A stretch of DNA of 26,156 nt from Haplomitrium mnioides (lineage: Eukaryota > Marchantiophyta > Haplomitriopsida > Calobryales), in assembly GCA_049999725.1 (NCBI GenBank), contig JBNGIS010033856.1, forward strand, positions 1 to 26,156, given 5' to 3'. Below, piece after piece: positions 21,969 to 26,156 of this stretch. Positions within the stretch are counted from its first letter, which is position 1. Each line of letters opens with the position of its first letter. The notes beneath the pieces were generated by a model. That model was not told the origin of the DNA and ran no database searches. It saw nothing but the letters and a program-made list of their open reading frames with translations. Made by a program: the position numbers and the translations under genes.

Positions 21969-22102
21969 CCACGTCGTAAGACGCTTCGGAACCAAGTTAA
22001 GTGGGCTCCCCACTTAGGGAGGCGCCTTTCCGCGGACCCGCGGGCCTCCTGGTGCTGCCACGTCGGTTGTGGAATCCCGCGAAGGCTCTGGAGACGCCAC
22101 GT
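21969..22102 (-). promoter_or_regulatory. Second cluster of ACGTGG motifs
   Basis: Minus-strand GACGTGGG (about 21968-21975), GACGTGGC (22057-22064) and AACGTGGC (22096-22103) form a second group in the inferred U3, closer to the LTR start. They share the ACGTGG core with the cluster at 20.9-21.2 kb. Confidence 0.4.
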
Positions 22103-22710
22103 TTCCGTGGAATCTCCCGAGACCTCTCGGGGACTTCACTCTTTCGCCAGGACTTGCCGACTCAGACGGATCATTCGATCGGCCTCTGCAGGGCTCGCTC
22201 TTGCTTGCGGAATCGAGGCGTCCCTCTTCCCTGGCCTTGCTCGCCCTCGTCAAGATCTCACCTCCTCCTTGTCAGATCTTGATGCTTGTTTCCCAGTTTT
22301 GTGGTCGCTGCAGGACCCCCGCGATCTGCCTTCCTTCGGAGTGCCTTCGGGCTTCCTTGTTGCTGATCCCTTCTTCTTCCTCATGTGATCGCCTCGCCAT
22401 AGGTGGCAAGTTTGCTCCTTCTCCCCAGCTCCCATCCCTGCATCCTCATTAGGCCCACGGATTCCCACTGGCCTGCTTTGAATTTGAAAATGGGGCCCCT
22501 CCTCTGGCTGACGATCCCTGCTCTCCTTCCTCCTCTCCTCCGCCATGATTCTGTTTCCCTCCCAGGACTCATGCACCCTGCTCTTATCAGCTGTTTGAGG
22601 TAAGCAACTGTTCCTGCGAGGCCTTCACACTTGCTAAGGAGCATTCGGGTCGCTGATGCTTCTGCTTTAGTGAATTTCGCTTGAATGCTCAAAAGCACTG
22701 GCTGACTTAA

Positions 22711-22722
22711 CTCCCCCTTCAA
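22711..22722 (-). promoter_or_regulatory. Polypurine tract of element C
   Basis: In minus sense CACTTGAAGGGGGAGTTAAG. The TTGAAGGGGGAG core is typical of plant LTR elements just before the 3' LTR. It lies about 150 bp after the end of the gag-like frame. The LTR should start between it and about 22697, where a TG (minus sense) is found. Similar tracts also occur inside both LTRs, so the assignment rests on position. Confidence 0.5.
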
Positions 22723-22843
22723 GTGTGACGCGTCCCCGTGAACACACCTCTTCTCCCTCATTTTCATAGTGCCTCTGTTGCCGGTTGCTGGCCTGACTCT
22801 GTAACTCCTGCAAAACAACCCCACGAAACACCCCTCCAACAAA

Positions 22844-22864
22844 ACACACACTCACACACACACG
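22844..22864. repeat. CA microsatellite
   Basis: An imperfect run of CA dinucleotides just downstream (minus sense) of the gag-like frame. It separates that frame from the polypurine tract. Confidence 0.6.
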
Positions 22865-22869
22865 TACAC

Positions 22870-24348
22870 TTACTTGTGTACATTCTTGTTGCTCAGCCTC
22901 TTCCATGGATCCCACACAAAAGTGCTTCCTGATTTTGGTTTGAGGGGAATATGAGGTCTGTGCAGCAACATGCCTTGCTTCATTCCATTCTGCATCGTGT
23001 ACCATCCCTCAAACCTAGGATTCCTTTGCTGGACTGTTTCCCTTGGCTTGGGGGCACGCCCAACCCACACCCACAGGGAACAGCTGATCAAACAAGCATC
23101 CACAAAGGTACTGTACTTTGGGCTTGTAACTTTACAGTTACATTCAATGTTGATGGTGACGGGGCTGCCTTTAACAATTCCTTCCCTATCACCCAGATCC
23201 TTGGGTTGCATCAAGGTGAGCTTCTTCTCTGAATTGAGATTGGGCTCATCTTCCGCCACCTCTGGATCCTCCGGGCTGCAACTGATTATTTTCATTGTCA
23301 CGCATTCCACCACTTGAGGAGGCTCTAACTTGACGGCACTTGGCAAGTGCCCGTCATGACTCTCTGCCTCCGGGTACACCGTTGTCAACCCCCCTCGCAT
23401 TTTGGGTTGGGGGCTCGACCGAGATTGGTCTTCCGATGGGTCCTCCTCTTGGGGGAAATAAGGTTCAGTTGCGCCATCTCCTCCTTGCCTTGGTGGGGCC
23501 CTTCCCTGGTCCCTTGATTGGTGCGCGGAGCCCCCCTCTTTTGGCTCTGATTCCTCCGCCTCCGCTTGAATGTCGTAATTCTGGAGATCTTGCACCTCGA
23601 CCAGGGTTGCTTCTGCCTCTTGGAGCTCATTTGGATCGCCCTGTGATTGCTGCCCCAAGACATGCCTCAGGTCCTCACCGTGTGCCTTCTCCTCAGTTTG
23701 TGTCCGGTAGAACCAGGTGGGGTATCCCGCCTCGTATTCAGAATAGCTCATGGATGACCACACTTGATTCGTACCCTTCTTAGCCCTCCTCCTTTTCTGG
23801 CTATTGCCCTTCCGGTGAGACTTGGATTTAGCTTTGGCTTTTTCATGACCACACTCCTCTGAGGCAAAGGTCTCCTCCTTCATCCAGACTGCTTCCTCCT
23901 CTTCACGCTGGGAATGCATTATGATTAGCTACTCATACTTCTGCCCCCATGGTTCCGGGCAGTTGGAGGAAACATGTCCAGGTTGGCCACAATTCCAGCA
24001 CACCATAACAATTTTCTTCGGTGGTCCTGTTGCGACCCATTCATCTGATTGTTCAGCTCTCTGAAGATTTGACGTGAAGCTCGACATGAGGGTCTGCAGT
24101 ACCTCCATTTTTTAGCTCAATTCCGCTAAGCGAGCCTTCTCTCCCTTGGCAGCCCTTTTCATCGTTCATTTCCGTCTTTGCTTCTTCTTTCTCGAAGATC
24201 TCGGTTCATCAGAGCTGCTGCTAGAGGAGTCACTGTCACTTTCCACGATAGATGTAGAGCTCTCTTTTGTGTCTTCATTGTTGCTTGAACCATCTGAAGA
24301 ATATTCTGACACATGCTTCGCCCGTCTTTTTCTTCTCCCATAGCCCAT
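22870..24348 (-). pseudogene. Element C gag-like protein with CCHC zinc knuckle
   Basis: One frame runs from 24348 to 22870 with only three stops, at 24168-24166 (TGA), 24114-24112 (TAA) and 23931-23929 (TAG), each one C-to-T step from a Gln or Arg codon. Parts in order: Ser/Asp/Glu-rich and basic N-terminus (SDSDSSSSSSDEPRSSRKKK), a short helix-prone stretch (MEVLQTLMSSFTSNLQRAEQ), the knuckle CWNCGQPGHVSSNC (Cys 24000, 23991, His 23976, Cys 23961, CX2CX4HX4C), then an open 349-residue part from Met 23919. That part has a Lys/Arg-rich patch (SQKRRRAKKG), a long Glu/Gln/Pro-rich acidic region and a Cys/Trp-containing C-terminus (VDACLISCSLWVWVG, PRFEGWYTMQNG). No canonical gag helical domain is recognised. 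The upstream frame 24496-24275 may be its shifted N-terminus. It probably binds nucleic acid. Confidence 0.65.
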
Positions 24349-24496
24349 TTTCCCAGTTGAAGAAAACTTTCACTCCTCCCCAATCTAATAACTTGGCCTC
24401 TTCTGCCCGCCACTCTTCCTCAACAAACTCACACCCAATTTCTCTGTTTCTCGGAAGTAACCTCCTCACAAACTGACTTGAGTCTCTTCTGTGCAC
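24275..24496 (-). pseudogene. Possible frameshifted N-terminus of the element C gag-like protein
   Basis: A 73-residue frame (RLLPRNREIGCEFVEEEWRA, LLDWGGVKVFF) begins about 50 bp after the candidate PBS and overlaps the start of the main frame. Its position suits the beginning of gag, and a single shift near 24340 would join it to the Ser-rich part. It has no recognised domain and could be chance. Confidence 0.3.
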
Positions 24497-24546
24497 ATAG
24501 TGGTCTCTCTAGTTCGGGTTGGTCTCAGGTTTTTTCAAACCTTTGG

Positions 24547-24563
24547 CCCTCCTTCTAGCGCCA
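24547..24563 (-). promoter_or_regulatory. Candidate primer-binding site of element C
   Basis: In minus sense TGGCGCTAGAAGGAGGG, starting 10 bp inside the LTR end at 24574. It begins TGG, as needed to pair with a tRNA CCA end, and TGGCGC starts are common in plant gypsy elements. I cannot name the tRNA. Confidence 0.5.
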
Positions 24564-24573
24564 AAAAATTGTA

Positions 24574-26156
24574 TGTCGCTCCCCTATTTCAGGCCTTAAC
24601 GTTTTCAGGCCCCGTTTTGATGCCGGGGAGGACAGATTTCACGGGCTTTGGGGTTCTTTTTTGAGATGGCCCCTTGCCAGTTACCACTTTCAGACCTTAA
24701 GGACTCTTCTTCTCCTTACAGGCATGTTGTGCTTCTCTCACTCTTCTTCTTTACACACTCAAGTCAGCCATTCATACCATACACACAGGTCCACATCCAT
24801 AACACCCAACTAGCTTTGTGCGATTCTTCCTCTTTATTCTTAGGACCCAATGACTTAGGCCCTGTCACCTTATTTGTGCTTGGGTAGAATGGTGCTGGTG
24901 ACCTGCACAGCTGAACACACAACAACTCTGGACTCCCCCTTTCAGGGTGGTCACAGATTTGATACAACTATTCCTAACTATCCTAAGCTACACTAATTCC
25001 TAACTATGCAAATAGAATCAGGAACAGAGAGCATTCACCCCCCGGAAACTAGACTTGTGTCAAGGGTTTGGACTCCCCCTTCAAGTGTGTTCGCAGGGTA
25101 TGCTCAGCTGATATGATGTTCACGAATCTAGTAACTCAAAGAGACACACATGCAAAAAGGAAATCTAACTAAACATATATAAACAACACATATGTACAAT
25201 ATATGCAAGAGAAAATAGAGTCCTTGAAGGCCCTATGGAATTCTAACTATATATACTTCCCTTGTGAACCCCGATGCCTTACAACTGCAGCCCAGCAACC
25301 CACACACCCTCCACTCCAGATAGTTTTTTAACTTCCCTCGCGAGAAGCCCTGCTTTTACTTCCTCAGGCTAGGAAGAGAGTTTCTTTTACTTCCACCTCT
25401 GGAAGACAGCTTTACCAGCTGCCGGTAGCCCACTCCACCCTTGAGCCTCGACGGGTCTTACTACGCCCAGTGCACCGACACTCGCACAGCCCCCTCCTCT
25501 CAACTCCACTTGAGAATTAACACACCAGAGTGTTCTCTGAACACTTTGGGTTGATGCGCTTGCACAGGGAAATGCCGAGAGACTCCCAGCTCACTACCAA
25601 GCAGCCTCTCATTAGTTCTCGACCGACCAAAAAACTCCTTCCGAGCTATCGCATCAGTAACCCTCCGCTCTAGTCCATTGGCAACGACGAGTTCACTTGG
25701 ATCGCCCGAGCATCTAGAGCTCACTACTCATGCAACTCTCGGCGCCCCTCCAGTCCACCTCCGAATCCCCCTGGCCCCCAGGAGCTAGTACCCCTGCTTC
25801 ACGTAGCCTTCAATTGAGTATCGCCTTGCCTTACCATGCGCAATCCCCTTTCTTGCTATCGCTGTCACCCCGCAATGGCCCGTGAAATGCCGAGACGACC
25901 CCTAGCTCACTACCAAGCAGCTTCTCCTTAGTTCTCGACCGACCGAAAACCCCTTCCAAGCTATCGTATCAGTAACCCTCAGCTCTAGTCCACCGGCAAG
26001 GACCAGTTCACCTGGATCGCCCGAGCATCCAGAGCTCACTACTCATGCAACACTCGGCGCCCCTCCAGTCCACCTCCGAATCCCCCTAGCCCCCTGGAGC
26101 TAGTACCCATGCTTCACGTAGCCTTCAATTGAGTATCGCCTTGCCTTACCATGCGC
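24574..26156 (-). repeat. Element C 5' LTR (partial, cut by window edge)
   Basis: It starts TGTCGCTCCCC on the + strand and matches 18902-20484 base for base in length (1583 bp each), with mostly transition differences. By eye about 8% differ in the first 100 bp, 3% in the next 150 bp and 6% in the next 430 bp. It includes the 315-bp tandem duplication (25587 and 25902) and the TATATA site (25250-25255). The remaining U3 part lies beyond the window. Confidence 0.88.

Larger units (their letters stand above)
18902..22700 (-). repeat. Element C 3' LTR (low-coordinate copy)
   Basis: The terminus in minus sense is ..CGACA; on the + strand the LTR begins TGTCG at 18902. It is proven by similarity to 24574-26156 up to 20484. 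Beyond that the partner is outside the window, and the extent to about 22700 is inferred from the polypurine tract at 22711-22722. Composition changes from mixed (18.9-19.6 kb) to strongly GC-rich (about 19.8-22.5 kb). TATATA sites in minus sense lie at 19578-19583 and 20560-20565, each next to AGGGAAG, and are candidate TATA boxes. Confidence 0.65.
18902..26156 (-). mobile_element. Element C: non-autonomous LTR retrotransposon with gag-like gene only
   Basis: Two direct repeats with collinear, near-identical sequence (18902-20484 and 24574-26156) frame an internal region with candidate PBS, a gag-like CCHC frame and a polypurine tract, all reading on the minus strand. No protease, RT, RNase H or integrase is seen between them. 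LTR1 probably extends to about 22700, giving an LTR near 3.8 kb and an internal domain of only about 1.9 kb. This resembles LARD or TR-GAG elements, which move using enzymes from other elements. The right LTR runs off the window. Confidence 0.72.

Noticed and set aside
21446-22017. Overlapping plus-strand frames of 75-126 residues
   Set aside because: Several frames on both strands are open at once, as expected of GC-rich repeats; none has a recognisable motif.
22381-22851. 156-residue minus-strand open frame
   Set aside because: It crosses the polypurine tract and inferred LTR boundary and has low-complexity Arg/Gly content with no recognisable domain.
23340-23783. 147-residue plus-strand open frame
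   Set aside because: Proline/leucine-rich antisense shadow of the gag-like frame; the minus strand has the zinc knuckle and longer frame.

Overview
The window reads as nuclear DNA of a land plant, built almost wholly from decayed transposable elements. The reasons are plant-type Ty3/gypsy and Ty1/copia polyprotein fragments, a perfect initiator-Met-tRNA-type primer site (TGGTATCAGAGC), long LTRs, AT-rich filler and no bacterial gene organisation. A fern, lycophyte or gymnosperm is my guess, from the style of the elements and a DUF7869-like relic. It is inference, not proof. I find no intact host gene, tRNA, rRNA or CRISPR.

Layout. 1-1736: AT/T-rich non-coding DNA with a 22-bp AT palindrome (201-222), five copies of a 52-bp repeat with GC-rich palindromic cores (620-870), and a weak hint of a Ty1/copia LTR junction at the left edge. 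1737-about 6426: element A, a 5'-truncated Ty3/gypsy element on the + strand. Its RT, RNase H and integrase are broken by stops and frameshifts, followed by a polypurine tract and a probable 3' LTR of about 2 kb. 6427-7256: unassigned. 7257-about 11490: element B, a second Ty3/gypsy element on the - strand, with gag, protease, RT, RNase H, integrase, PBS and 5' LTR. Gag to RT keep one reading frame with several stops, and the integrase has lost two of three catalytic acidic residues. About 11680-12340: a Ty1/copia integrase/RT remnant on the + strand.

12345-16495 is AT-rich with no recognisable gene. 16500-17390 (- strand) holds a broken copy of a protein whose VGHTHDQIHQMF block and neighbouring motifs match the uncharacterised DUF7869 family. 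17391-18901 is AT-rich and carries palindromes that resemble the cores of the left-hand 52-bp repeat.

18902-26156 is element C on the - strand. A direct repeat (18902-20484 and 24574-26156, 1583 bp each, roughly 5-6% divergent in the part compared) forms the two LTRs, the second cut by the window edge. Between them lie a GC-rich stretch that is probably still LTR (to about 22700), a polypurine tract, a gag-like frame with a CCHC zinc knuckle and a 349-residue open C-terminal part, and a candidate primer-binding site. No protease, RT or integrase is seen, so C looks non-autonomous, of LARD/TR-GAG character.

How they relate: A, B and the copia relic are dead. C is the youngest and best preserved, and would depend on enzymes from another element. 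Many stops sit at Gln or Trp positions and fit C-to-T / G-to-A change, as expected of heavily methylated repeats.
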